From contig CANIEC010000014.1 of the NCBI GenBank assembly GCA_947466085.1, positions 1 to 51,998 on the forward strand: a stretch of 51,998 bases of DNA, read 5' to 3'. The first letter of the stretch is position 1; every line of letters begins with the position of its first letter. Source of the stretch: Rhodospirillales bacterium (GTDB taxonomy: Bacteria > Pseudomonadota > Alphaproteobacteria > Reyranellales > Reyranellaceae). Shown here one piece after another: positions 7,260 to 15,085 of this stretch. The position numbers and the translations under genes were made by a program. The notes under the pieces were generated by a model, which saw nothing but the letters and a program-made list of their open reading frames with translations, did no database searches and had not been told where the DNA came from.

Positions 7260-7541
7260 TCACCGGGTTCCGGCGGGTGGCGCCTGACGGCTCGTATCCG
7301 AGCCGACGCCGGGTTGCCCTGCGCTCGGAGCACCGGGCGAGGAGGGCATGGGGCTGAGAGGCGCGCTGCCGCTCGCTGGCGGAGCCGCGGGCGGCGGCGC
7401 AACGGTCGGCGAGGTGCCGCCGGGGGCCGGCGACGTCGACATGCCGCCACTGGAGGCGCCGCCGCTACCTGGCGATTGCGCGCCGGCGGCCCCCGCCATC
7501 ACAGAGCAGGCGAATACAGCGATCAGGGCTTTGCCAATCAT
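7260..7541 (-). CDS. Small secreted Pro/Ser/Gly-rich protein
   Basis: Protein of 93 aa. A signal peptide (MIGKALIAVFACSVMAGAAG, cleavage near AQS) is followed by a low-complexity tail made almost only of Pro, Ser, Gly and Ala. The start at 7541 has GGAGG 5 nt upstream, so translation looks real. There is no domain, no Cys after the signal and no enzyme motif. It ends 9 nt from the convergent Bug gene stop. The function is unknown. Confidence 0.55.
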   Translation of the reverse strand: MIGKALIAVFACSVMAGAAGAQSPGSGGASSGGMSTSPAPGGTSPTVAPPPAAPPASGSAPLSPMPSSPGAPSAGQPGVGSDTSRQAPPAGTR

Positions 7542-7607
7542 ACGGTCCTCCAGGTGTTCGCAGGTCAACCACCGGAGGCCGCGAGCGTTGCGTCGGATTG
7601 CAACAGG

Positions 7608-8153
7608 CTAGATCGGCCTGCCTTCGCTCGAGGCCCAGCGGGCCATCAGCGCATTGCTGGGCTGGGTCTTGTCCACGACCTTGCGCGCGGTTTCGATGCC
7701 GGCGACCGGCAGTCCTGTCGGGTCGAGCAGGCCGACTTGCACGAGGACCGACGCCTGATCCCAGTAAATGTGTTCGTGGGCGACCTTGCCATCGACGAAA
7801 CGGACGATGGCAACCAGCGGGATTTCGACTCTGCGACCGGTCGGTGCGATGCCTGGCAGCATCCAGTCTACTCCGCTGGTGTGCGTGAAGCTGAACACCA
7901 TTTCGTCGACGATCTGGTCTGCGCCGATCGTGCGGCTCACCGGGCGGAGCTCCGTGTCAGGGGGATTGTTGCCGATGAAATGGTACTTGTAGAAGCGCTT
8001 GAGCTGATCGTGTCCCACTCCGCCCGTCATGGTCGGGACGTGGTTCACGTACGGTGCCGCGACCATGGTCGCCATCGTCGCATCGACGTCGCGGGTCTCG
8101 AACTCCTGGCGGCAATGCTCCTCCCAAAGAGCTTCGAGGTCGTGAGCGGGCAT
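7608..8153 (-). CDS. SnoaL/NTF2-like family protein
   Basis: Protein of 181 aa with a cone-shaped NTF2-like fold. It has an N-terminal helix (HDLEALWEEHCRQEF), the YVNHVPTMTGG segment typical of SnoaL-like ester cyclase relatives, and strands such as VEIPLVAIVRFVDGKVAHEHIYWDQ. Relatives are often fused or linked to dienelactone hydrolases or act as polyketide cyclases; most are uncharacterised. It stands alone between the small secreted protein and the SRPBCC gene, all on the minus strand with gaps of about 70 bp. Confidence 0.75.
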   Translation of the reverse strand: MPAHDLEALWEEHCRQEFETRDVDATMATMVAAPYVNHVPTMTGGVGHDQLKRFYKYHFIGNNPPDTELRPVSRTIGADQIVDEMVFSFTHTSGVDWMLPGIAPTGRRVEIPLVAIVRFVDGKVAHEHIYWDQASVLVQVGLLDPTGLPVAGIETARKVVDKTQPSNALMARWASSEGRPI

Positions 8154-8221
8154 GGCGGGTGTCCTCCTGTCATCGTGAACGGGGACAGCCTACAGCGTCC
8201 GGGCAACCGACGCTTGCCTGA

Positions 8222-8713
8222 CTAAAGGGTCGCGGCCAGCGCGGCGAGCTGGTCGGTGCAGATGCCCCAACCGACGTGGAAGCCCATCTTCTCGTGGGTC
8301 TCGCGATCCTCGGCCGTCCAGTGGCGCACGCGCGCGGTGTAAAGCGTCTTGTCTCCCTGTTTCTCGAAGGTGAGGATCATGGTCATGAACGGCTTCTCGG
8401 AGGGCTGCCAGGCCTCGGTGAAGGCGTCGGTGGCGACCAGGCGTTCGTTGGGCACCACTTCGAGATAGACACCGCGATTGGGCAAGTCCTGACCGCCGGG
8501 GCCACGCATCACGAACAGGCTGGAGCCGCCGGGCCGCACGTCGACCTCGACGACCGGCGTCTCGTAGGGCTTGGGCGCGAACCACTGCTTCAGCAGCGCC
8601 GGTTCCGTCCAGCAGCGATAGAGGCTCTCGCGTGGGGCGTCGATCAGGCGGGTAAGGACGAGTTCGCGATCGGCTGCGGTGGCGTTACCGGCGTTTGCGG
8701 GCTTGGTCGTCAT
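8222..8713 (-). CDS. SRPBCC/AHSA1-like domain protein
   Basis: Protein of 163 aa. The sequence LVLTRLIDAPRESLYRCWTEPALLKQWFAP is the standard opening of the AHSA1 (activator of Hsp90 homologue) START-like family. The barrel ends with a long helix (THEKMGFHVGWGICTDQLAAL). Such proteins bind hydrophobic ligands; bacterial members often act as stress or ArsR-linked proteins, but no regulator adjoins. The start at 8713 is preferred over an upstream Met because AAGGAG precedes it and the extra residues do not fit the family. Confidence 0.85.
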   Translation of the reverse strand: MTTKPANAGNATAADRELVLTRLIDAPRESLYRCWTEPALLKQWFAPKPYETPVVEVDVRPGGSSLFVMRGPGGQDLPNRGVYLEVVPNERLVATDAFTEAWQPSEKPFMTMILTFEKQGDKTLYTARVRHWTAEDRETHEKMGFHVGWGICTDQLAALAATL

Positions 8714-8790
8714 TTCGGGCTCCTTGCGGTGTCTTTCTGTCCCAAGGACGAACGACACCATCCGCTCCCGACATGAACGCGCTGGCTCAT

Positions 8791-9906
8791 CTACGGCGCG
8801 CTGTAGCTGCCGGGTGTCACTCCGCCATATTCATGACTGACCCGGCCGTTCCAGCCGTAGCCGACATAGCCGCCGGCGGCATCGTAGAGATAGTCGAACC
8901 CTTCCAGGAACATGCGGCCGGTGTTCACGAAGACGGTGGCGTCGTGCACCACCTCGACCCGTTCGGGATGGAGCGGGTTGCCGCGCCGCTCGACCCTGAA
9001 TTCGTAGAAGGCCGGCTGCGGGCGAAGCCGATCGGGCATGAAGAGCGCGATCCGTGTGCCCTCGGGCGCGCGCCGGCCGCGTTCCAGGCGCGTGCCGGCG
9101 GGCGGCGAGAGGAACATGTAGTTGATCCCGGTATCCATCAGAACCGTGCCCTGGCCCGACACGCCATCGACCGAGACGGTCATGGGCGCACCGTTCCAGT
9201 CCGGCACACCCGGCGGATGCGCCTTGGGGGTCAGCTTCACGAAGGCCATGTGGCGGGTGAGGGCGGGAGTCATGCCGAGATACACGCCGGTGCGGGTGAT
9301 GACGTAGCCTGGCCGCACCGAGTTCACGGGCCGGCCGGAGGTCAGCGAAACCAGGCTCACGAAGGGGTTCTTCGGCGAGGTGTCGCCGGACGTCGCCTGC
9401 GCGGCGCCGCGATCGAAGCCGATGCCCATGAAGGCGACATTGCGCGGCTCGGCTTCCGGCCGGCAGTCGCGCGCATGTTCCAGGCAGGTGATCCGATTGA
9501 CCCTCAGCACCTGTACGCGCGCCGTGGCGACCGGGGTATGCTCGTCACGGCGGATGACGACATCGGTCAACCAGTGCTCGCCGCTCAGGACGCGGCCGCT
9601 GCTGTTGTAGACCAGTCGTCCCGGCCCCTGCGAGACGTCGCGTGGCCCGGGGACGAAGTGCTCGGCCGCGACGACGATGCCTGTGGAGCCGGTGTCCATG
9701 CCGAACCGGCGTGGCGTTGCGCCGTTCAGGCTGAGCCAGATGTCAGGGACGTGATGGCCCGAGATGGGGCCGTTGGCGAAGGGGATCTCGATCGCCTCGT
9801 GGCCTTCATAGGCGCGCCAGGGTTCCTGCGCGCGGGCCCCCGCCATGGAGAACAGCAGGAACGCAAGGGCGACGGTGACGATCGTCAGGGGGCGAGACAT
9901 GGCCAT
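8791..9906 (-). CDS. Secreted retropepsin/aspartyl-protease-like protein with two DTG motifs
   Basis: Protein of 371 aa with a signal peptide ending near AGARAQ. It has two aspartyl protease signatures: D71-T-G followed by STG (FGMDTGSTG), and D258-T-G (VLMDTGIN) in the second half. Each is preceded by hydrophobic strands. This spacing suggests a bilobal pepsin-like arrangement on one chain, unlike the single-lobe bacterial retropepsins. Proteolysis is plausible but unproven; Cys141 and Cys148 could form a disulfide. ATG 9906 or 9900 could be the start. It begins 5 nt after the stop of the next secreted gene, so the two are one operon. Confidence 0.65.
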   Translation of the reverse strand: MAMSRPLTIVTVALAFLLFSMAGARAQEPWRAYEGHEAIEIPFANGPISGHHVPDIWLSLNGATPRRFGMDTGSTGIVVAAEHFVPGPRDVSQGPGRLVYNSSGRVLSGEHWLTDVVIRRDEHTPVATARVQVLRVNRITCLEHARDCRPEAEPRNVAFMGIGFDRGAAQATSGDTSPKNPFVSLVSLTSGRPVNSVRPGYVITRTGVYLGMTPALTRHMAFVKLTPKAHPPGVPDWNGAPMTVSVDGVSGQGTVLMDTGINYMFLSPPAGTRLERGRRAPEGTRIALFMPDRLRPQPAFYEFRVERRGNPLHPERVEVVHDATVFVNTGRMFLEGFDYLYDAAGGYVGYGWNGRVSHEYGGVTPGSYSAP

Positions 9907-9911
9907 TCTCT

Positions 9912-10820
9912 TCAGTCGGGGAGGTCGAAATCCTGGCCTTTTGCCGTGATGCCGACCTTCGAGAACCAGTCCGGGCCGAGCAGGCCGAGCGGCTTGCCCG
10001 TGCACTTGAGGTTGGCGACGGCCTTGCCATCGCGCTCGACAGAGACGCCGGCTTTCTCGCGCGTCTCCCCCCGCGGTCCCCAATTGCCGATCGCGGAATA
10101 GACGACAAAGGCGATGTTGTTCTTCGCCGAGACGCGCAGCCACGTTCCGCCGCCGCCGGCGAGCGGGAACGCTTCGCCGCTGGCCGCCTGCGGTGGCGGC
10201 ACCTGGGCTGCCGGCAGGGTGAGGTCGAGCGGCTCGCTCGAATCGGGCTTGCCGGTCCGGTACTGCAGGTATCCCTTGTTCGGGGCGGCATCTTTCGACG
10301 CGCAGACCGACACGAGCTTCGTCGGGCTGGTGCGGCACGAAAACACGATCGTCTCGGTCGGCGTACAGAAGGAGGTTTGTGCGCTCTTGGCCGGCGTCGC
10401 GGCAGCAGGTGCCGGCGGCGGCGCAGGCGCCGTCAGCGGCGCCGGCTTGGCGGAGGCGATCAGCACGACGGTCTCGCTCTTCTTGCAGTCGGGATTGCCC
10501 TGGCACGAAGCCGCCATGACGCGCGCGGTCTTGTAGGTCAGCGCCAGGCGCTTGCCCTTGAGAGATTTCTCCTGGGTGCAGAGATCGAAATCCGCAAGCT
10601 CGTCGAAGGTGGCGCCGCGGTCGTCCCTCAGGGTGACGTAGCAGGCCGTGTCGCCGTTCTGGAAGGCCGTCGGCGTTCCGAATGCCCGCTTCTTCTCGCC
10701 ACCTACCGTGACGGTGTCCTGTGCGGCGGCGGGGAGAGCCAGGAGGAAAGCGACGAAACCTGTAACGAAGAAAGAGCGCGACAAGCAGGACTCCGGGGCT
10801 GAAGCAGACGCCGAAGTCAT
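9912..10820 (-). CDS. Secreted Cys-rich protein of unknown function
   Basis: Protein of 302 aa. A signal sequence (residues about 15-34, ending LPAAAQD) is followed by an N-terminal domain with several Cys. A Pro/Ala hinge (PAPLTAPAPPPAPAAA) comes next, then a second domain whose strands FSCRTSPTKLVSVCAS and GYLQYRTGK resemble a family of uncharacterised exported proteobacterial proteins. ATG 10820 is chosen because the long upstream extension is Arg-rich and breaks the signal peptide. It is in an operon with the DTG protein (5-nt gap). It may be a partner or inhibitor of that protein, which is speculation from position. Confidence 0.6.
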   Translation of the reverse strand: MTSASASAPESCLSRSFFVTGFVAFLLALPAAAQDTVTVGGEKKRAFGTPTAFQNGDTACYVTLRDDRGATFDELADFDLCTQEKSLKGKRLALTYKTARVMAASCQGNPDCKKSETVVLIASAKPAPLTAPAPPPAPAAATPAKSAQTSFCTPTETIVFSCRTSPTKLVSVCASKDAAPNKGYLQYRTGKPDSSEPLDLTLPAAQVPPPQAASGEAFPLAGGGGTWLRVSAKNNIAFVVYSAIGNWGPRGETREKAGVSVERDGKAVANLKCTGKPLGLLGPDWFSKVGITAKGQDFDLPD

Positions 10821-11019
10821 AGACGAAAGGGACGGGAAAGTCGCGCGAACGACGCAAAAGACCCGCTCCGGCAGGGCCGGGCGGGCCTTACGAACTCGCC
10901 GGTATATCCGCGGCTCAGCCCGTGCGGCACGACCAACGAAGATGGCCGCAAATCGTTGCCGTGCCGGAGCGGGCGTAAAATGAACGCAACTATTGCAGCG
11001 CACACGTCGTTGACCCCGC

Positions 11020-11364
11020 ATGACCAACAGCACGACCCTGGAGGAATTGAGCCCCTACCTCGTTCTTGGACAGGCAGATGATGCCGGCCAGCTCATCGTG
11101 GAAACTGCGCGAGCCCTTCACGATTTGATCGTCACCTTCCCGCCGCAGGGGCACTATTCAGTGCATACGGTGGAGGATGAATGCGGGCCGGCCATCCATT
11201 GTGCGTTCGAGCGCAAGATCGACGCCGATCGCCTGGCGGCGGCCGTCGGCGCTATCGAGATCGCCCGCTACGAGAGTTACCGCAGCGAGCGCGCTTTCTA
11301 CCTCGACGCGAAGGCAAACAGGACCATCCGTCGTGCCCTGCAGCGGCGCCGCAACGCGAACTGA
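11020..11364 (+). CDS. Conserved hypothetical protein
   Basis: Protein of 114 aa of mixed alpha/beta composition, without signal peptide, membrane segment or Cys cluster. Segments such as AGQLIVETARALHDLIVTF and a basic C-terminus (NRTIRRALQRRRNAN) suggest a soluble cytoplasmic protein. No family was recognised. Codon use and an open frame that fits the gap between two minus-strand genes support it as real. The intergenic region 10821-11019 upstream has no recognisable site. Confidence 0.5.
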   Translation: MTNSTTLEELSPYLVLGQADDAGQLIVETARALHDLIVTFPPQGHYSVHTVEDECGPAIHCAFERKIDADRLAAAVGAIEIARYESYRSERAFYLDAKANRTIRRALQRRRNAN

Positions 11365-11370
11365 CCGACT

Positions 11371-11634
11371 TCAGAGAATCCCGAACATCCGCGCCACGCG
11401 CTGGACGGCTCCCCAGGCGGGGTCGAGCGTGGCGAAGGTGCGCGCCATTTCGTTGGCATCGTTCAGCAGCGCCTTGAGTTTCACGTCGCTCGGCTCGTCT
11501 TTCTCCGCCTCCAGGCGTGCCTCTTCGAAGAGAGCGCGCAGTTCCCGCATCTCTTCCGTGTAGTCCGCGTCGATCGCCTTCACCGAATCGGCAAGCGCGG
11601 CGGCGAGGTTTGGATCGTTCTTGTTCTCGGTCAT
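11371..11634 (-). CDS. Small acidic helical hypothetical protein
   Basis: Protein of 87 aa, almost fully helical by composition (Ala, Glu, Leu, Asp rich). It has heptad-like stretches (YTEEMRELRALFEEARLEAE) and no motif. It lies 6 nt downstream of the molybdenum hydroxylase gene on the same strand, so it may be co-transcribed with it. No function can be assigned. Confidence 0.5.
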   Translation of the reverse strand: MTENKNDPNLAAALADSVKAIDADYTEEMRELRALFEEARLEAEKDEPSDVKLKALLNDANEMARTFATLDPAWGAVQRVARMFGIL

Positions 11635-11640
11635 GACTCT

Positions 11641-13983
11641 CTACGCTGCTTTTCTGGTTCGATGGGCATCGATGGCTGCCCACAAGGACGACGCGGTAAC
11701 CGGCATGTCGATATGATTCAGGTCGGTGTGCGGATGGATCGCATCGACGATCGCATTGATGACGGAGGGCGGTGCACCGATGGCGCCGGCTTCGCCCGCG
11801 CCCTTCACGCCCAGCGGATTGGTCGTGCACAGGCTGTTGTGCATGTCGAACTTCACATGCGGCACGACGTCGGCGCGCGGCAGGGCATAGTCCATGAACG
11901 AACCGCTCATGAGCTGGCCGGACTCGGGATCGTAGATCGTCTTTTCGGTGAGCGCCTGGCCGACGCCCTGGCCGACGCCACCATGGACCTGACCCTGCAG
12001 CAGCATTGGATTAAGGGCCGTGCCGAAATCGTCCATGATCGAGTAGTTGAGGATTTCCAGCGTGCCGGTGTCCGGATCGATCTCCAGCTCGCAGATATGG
12101 CAACCGTTGGGGAAGGTCGCGGCCTGCGGCGTGCGCGTAAAGGTGTCGTCGAGACCGGGCTTCCCGCCCTCGAGCACATGCTTGGGGTCCTTCGCGGCAC
12201 GGGCCACGTCGAACAGGCTCATCGTGCGGTCGGTGCCGACGATGCGGAAGGTCGCGTCGGCATATTCGATGTCGCCCACCGCGGCTTCCATCGCCGAGGC
12301 GGCGACCAGCTTGCCCTTCTCGATGATGTTGTCGCTTACGCCCAGCACGGCCGCGCCCGCCACCGGGATCGAACGGCTGCCGCCGGTCATGCCCTCGGGC
12401 GTGAAGTCCGAATCGCCCTGCACGATGCGGATGCGATCGGCATCGACACCGAGGCGTGCCGACATGATCTGCGTGAAGGCGGTCTCATGGCCCTGGCCGT
12501 TGGTCTGGACCCCGACGAAGACGGTGATCGTATCGTCCTCGTTGAACTTGGCGATGGCGCTTTCCGGCGCGCCGCCCGAGCACTTCTCGACATAGGTGGC
12601 CATGCCCATGCCGCGCCACTTGCCCTTGGCCAGCGACGCCGCGCGTCGGGCCGGGAAACCCTTCCAGTCGGCCTTCTCCATGCCCTTCAGCATGACGGTG
12701 TCGAAGTCGCCGGAGTCGAACGTGTCGCCCAAAGCCGTATTCCAGGGGATCTGGTTGGGCTTCACGAGGTTGCGCCTGCGGATCTCCGCCGGGCCGAGGC
12801 CGGTCTCGCGGCCGATATGGTCGACGAAGCGCTCCAGCAGATAGGCCGCCTCGGGCCGGCCGGCGCCGCGATAGGCATCGGTCGGCACGGTGTTGGTCAT
12901 CACGCCCTTAACGTTCACGTAGATCGCGGGCGTCTGGTAGAGGCCAGCGAGCATGCCGCTGCCGGCCATGGTCGGAATGAAGGCGCCGAAATGGCTGAGA
13001 TAGGCGCCGAGTGCCGCATGGGTCGTGACCCGGAGGCCGAGGAACTTGCAGTCCTTGTCTAGCGCCATCTCGGCCAGCGAGACATGGTCGCGGCCCTGTA
13101 CGTCGGACAGGAACGCTTCCTGCCGGTCGGGAATCCACTTCACCGTGCGCTTCAGCTCGCGGCTGGCCCACACGACCAGCGGATACTCCGGATGCACGAA
13201 GATCTTCATGCCGAAGCCGCCGCCCACGTCGCCGGTGCGCACGCGCAGCTTGGGCTGGCCGATCTTCAGGATCATGTCGGCGACCACGGGACGGATGACG
13301 CTGACGCCCTGCGAGGAGACCCACAGGGTCGAACGGTCGTCGGTGGGGTCGTATTCGCAGATGGCGCCGCGCGGCTCCATCGAGTTCACCACCAGGCGGT
13401 TGTTCACGATCTCGAGCTTCACCACGCGGTCGGCCTTGGCGAAGGCCGCCTCGGTGCGCGCCCGGTCGCCCATCTCCCAGTCGAAGACGAGGTTGCCCTT
13501 GATGTGATCATGGACCAGCGGCGCGCCCGGCTGGGCCGATTCGAAAGTTCCGACGGTGTGGGGACGCGCCTCGTAGTCGACCTCGATCAACTCGGCCGCA
13601 TCCTTCGCCTGTTCCAGCGTTTCGGCGACGACCAGCGCCACCGGGTCGCCGACATGGCGGACGCGTCCCTGGGCGAGCATCGGCCGGGGCGTCTCGCCGC
13701 GGGGCGTGCCGTCACGGTTGGTGACCGGAACCAGGCAGGGCAGGTCGCCGTAGCCGGCCTTCTTCACGTCTTCGCCGGTCAGGACCAGCAGCACGCCGGG
13801 CGCTTTCTTTGCAGTAGCGGTGTCGATCGCCTTGATGTCGGCGTGCGCGTGTGGCGAGCGCAGGACATAGGCCCGGGCCGCCGGGGCCGAGAGCTTCGTA
13901 TCGTCGGTATAGCGACCACCGCCGGTGAGGAGCCGCGGGTCCTCGACCCGGCGTACCGACTGACCAATGCCGAACTTCGCCAT
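11641..13983 (-). CDS. CO dehydrogenase-like form II molybdenum hydroxylase large subunit
   Basis: Protein of 780 aa, the usual length of CoxL/XdhB-type molybdopterin subunits. It opens with IGQSVRRVEDPRLLTGGGRY. The cofactor-binding DVGGGFGMK lies at 252-260 and the active-site loop AYRGAGR at 370-376. The conserved C-terminal Glu region is GAGEAGAIGAP. AYRGAGR marks form II enzymes; true aerobic CO oxidisers carry the form I loop (AYRCSFR). The substrate is therefore probably an aldehyde, purine or heterocycle. AGGA lies 6 nt before the ATG. No FAD (CoxM) or 2Fe-2S (CoxS) subunit gene adjoins, so partners must be encoded elsewhere. Confidence 0.88.
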   Translation of the reverse strand: MAKFGIGQSVRRVEDPRLLTGGGRYTDDTKLSAPAARAYVLRSPHAHADIKAIDTATAKKAPGVLLVLTGEDVKKAGYGDLPCLVPVTNRDGTPRGETPRPMLAQGRVRHVGDPVALVVAETLEQAKDAAELIEVDYEARPHTVGTFESAQPGAPLVHDHIKGNLVFDWEMGDRARTEAAFAKADRVVKLEIVNNRLVVNSMEPRGAICEYDPTDDRSTLWVSSQGVSVIRPVVADMILKIGQPKLRVRTGDVGGGFGMKIFVHPEYPLVVWASRELKRTVKWIPDRQEAFLSDVQGRDHVSLAEMALDKDCKFLGLRVTTHAALGAYLSHFGAFIPTMAGSGMLAGLYQTPAIYVNVKGVMTNTVPTDAYRGAGRPEAAYLLERFVDHIGRETGLGPAEIRRRNLVKPNQIPWNTALGDTFDSGDFDTVMLKGMEKADWKGFPARRAASLAKGKWRGMGMATYVEKCSGGAPESAIAKFNEDDTITVFVGVQTNGQGHETAFTQIMSARLGVDADRIRIVQGDSDFTPEGMTGGSRSIPVAGAAVLGVSDNIIEKGKLVAASAMEAAVGDIEYADATFRIVGTDRTMSLFDVARAAKDPKHVLEGGKPGLDDTFTRTPQAATFPNGCHICELEIDPDTGTLEILNYSIMDDFGTALNPMLLQGQVHGGVGQGVGQALTEKTIYDPESGQLMSGSFMDYALPRADVVPHVKFDMHNSLCTTNPLGVKGAGEAGAIGAPPSVINAIVDAIHPHTDLNHIDMPVTASSLWAAIDAHRTRKAA

Positions 13984-14031
13984 GAAATTCCTCCGTGTTG
14001 TCCGGAGGTTACCCCGCCATGGAAGGGCTCG

Positions 14032-14118
14032 CTAGAGGATCGTCCAGACCACGCGCGCCATGACGACGAGGAGGCAGGTCCCGAGCCCCACCCAGGTACC
14101 CGCGGCCGGCAAGCGCAT
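14032..14118 (-). CDS. Possible 28-residue single-span membrane peptide
   Basis: Short frame beginning MRLPAAGTWVGLG and ending in a strongly hydrophobic helix (LLVVMARVVWTIL) before TAG. It would make one transmembrane segment. It lies 48 nt upstream of the molybdenum hydroxylase on the same strand. There is no good ribosome site, and in GC-rich DNA such frames arise by chance. The call is tentative. Confidence 0.22.
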   Translation of the reverse strand: MRLPAAGTWVGLGTCLLVVMARVVWTIL

Positions 14119-14138
14119 TTCAGCTGTGCCGGGTGCCG

Positions 14139-14287
14139 GGCCGCGTCGTTGGCCGGTACGAGGTCTCGAAGTGCTGGGCCAGGGCGGGGTTGGCATCACC
14201 TACCGCGTCCGCGACCCCCAACTCGATCGCGACGTGGCCCTGAAAGAGTATGTGCCGCCGGCCCTTGCGATGCGCCATGACGGCGAT
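14139..14287 (+). pseudogene. Remnant of a bacterial Ser/Thr protein kinase (N-lobe only)
   Basis: Two adjoining frames together spell the start of a PknB-type kinase. GRVVGRYEV is read at 14139-14165. After a frameshift comes EVLGQGGVGITYRVRDPQ, then LDRDVALKEYVPPALAMRHD up to about 14287. The glycine loop GQGGVGITY and the ATP-lysine context ALKEY are the hallmark of kinases with the GxGGFGITY/KEYLP signature. After this point the similarity stops and no catalytic loop (HRD) or DFG appears. The 410-bp gap between 13983 and 14394 holds this remnant and otherwise nothing I recognise. Confidence 0.6.
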
Positions 14288-14393
14288 CCTCACGCCGCGA
14301 TATGCCGCTCTCGAGCATTTCACCACCGGCAAGCAGAGGCCGTGGACGGGATGGCGGCGCCGGCCAAGCCAGCACCGCCGCCTTGTCGGCTTG

Positions 14394-14987
14394 CTACTTC
14401 TTCGGCGAGATCGCGACGACCAGCACCGACGTGTCAATCGCCGTCAGCTTGTCGCCGGTCTTGACGCGCGGCAGCTGGGCGCGGCCTTCGGGCGTGGCGA
14501 CGCTGTAGGTCCTGACCTCGCCGCCGTTCGGATTCACGAGCGAGATCGTGTTGGCCGAGGTATCGACGCCCGTGACCCACCAGTTGGCGACGGTCTGGTC
14601 GGCCATGACGCCGGCGGCGCGGGTGCCTGTAGAGGCCGCGGCGGTAACGCTGACATCGCGGCCGCCCGGGGTGGCGGTGTTCGGGCCGGACAGGACGAAG
14701 CTGAGCTTCTCCTCGTACGCTACCGAGACGCGGTCGCCGACCTTGCTGGTGTCCATCTTCACGCCGGCGCCGACGCTGGACGTGAGCGAGCGGCCGGCCG
14801 GACCGGTGAAGGTGACGGTGCGCTTGGCCGGATCGATCGCGGTGATGGTTGCGTCGATCGAATAGGTGATGACCGTCGAGATCCCGACGATCGGCTGACC
14901 CTGCGCATACGCGGCGCCGGTGGTCGCGCCGGTGACGGCGATCGAACCGGCAAGCATTGCGGCGATCAGGAAGCCTTTGGTGAACAT
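14394..14987 (-). CDS. Exported protein of unknown function
   Basis: Protein of 197 aa. A signal peptide (MFTKGFLIAAMLAGSIAVTG ... AAYAQ) is followed by two all-beta, repeat-like halves. The strands SIDATITAIDPAKRTVTFTGPAG and WWVTGVDTSANTISLVNPNGG are related in pattern, suggesting an internal duplication of a small OB- or DUF-like beta domain. The start at 14987 is preferred for its GGGAGAGAG site and clean signal. There are no Cys or enzyme motifs. The role may be in the cell envelope. Confidence 0.6.
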   Translation of the reverse strand: MFTKGFLIAAMLAGSIAVTGATTGAAYAQGQPIVGISTVITYSIDATITAIDPAKRTVTFTGPAGRSLTSSVGAGVKMDTSKVGDRVSVAYEEKLSFVLSGPNTATPGGRDVSVTAAASTGTRAAGVMADQTVANWWVTGVDTSANTISLVNPNGGEVRTYSVATPEGRAQLPRVKTGDKLTAIDTSVLVVAISPKK

Positions 14988-15085
14988 GAGACTCTCTCCC
15001 TCGTAGTTGCGTAACGCTAGCATGAGGTTTGCCGGATTTTCCATGGCCGGCCTGTTACAGTGAGATTGATTATGTTCAATCTTCG

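Noticed and set aside
11641-13983. Aerobic CO dehydrogenase (form I CoxL)
   Set aside because: The active-site loop is AYRGAGR, not the form I AYRCSFR, and no coxM or coxS adjoins.
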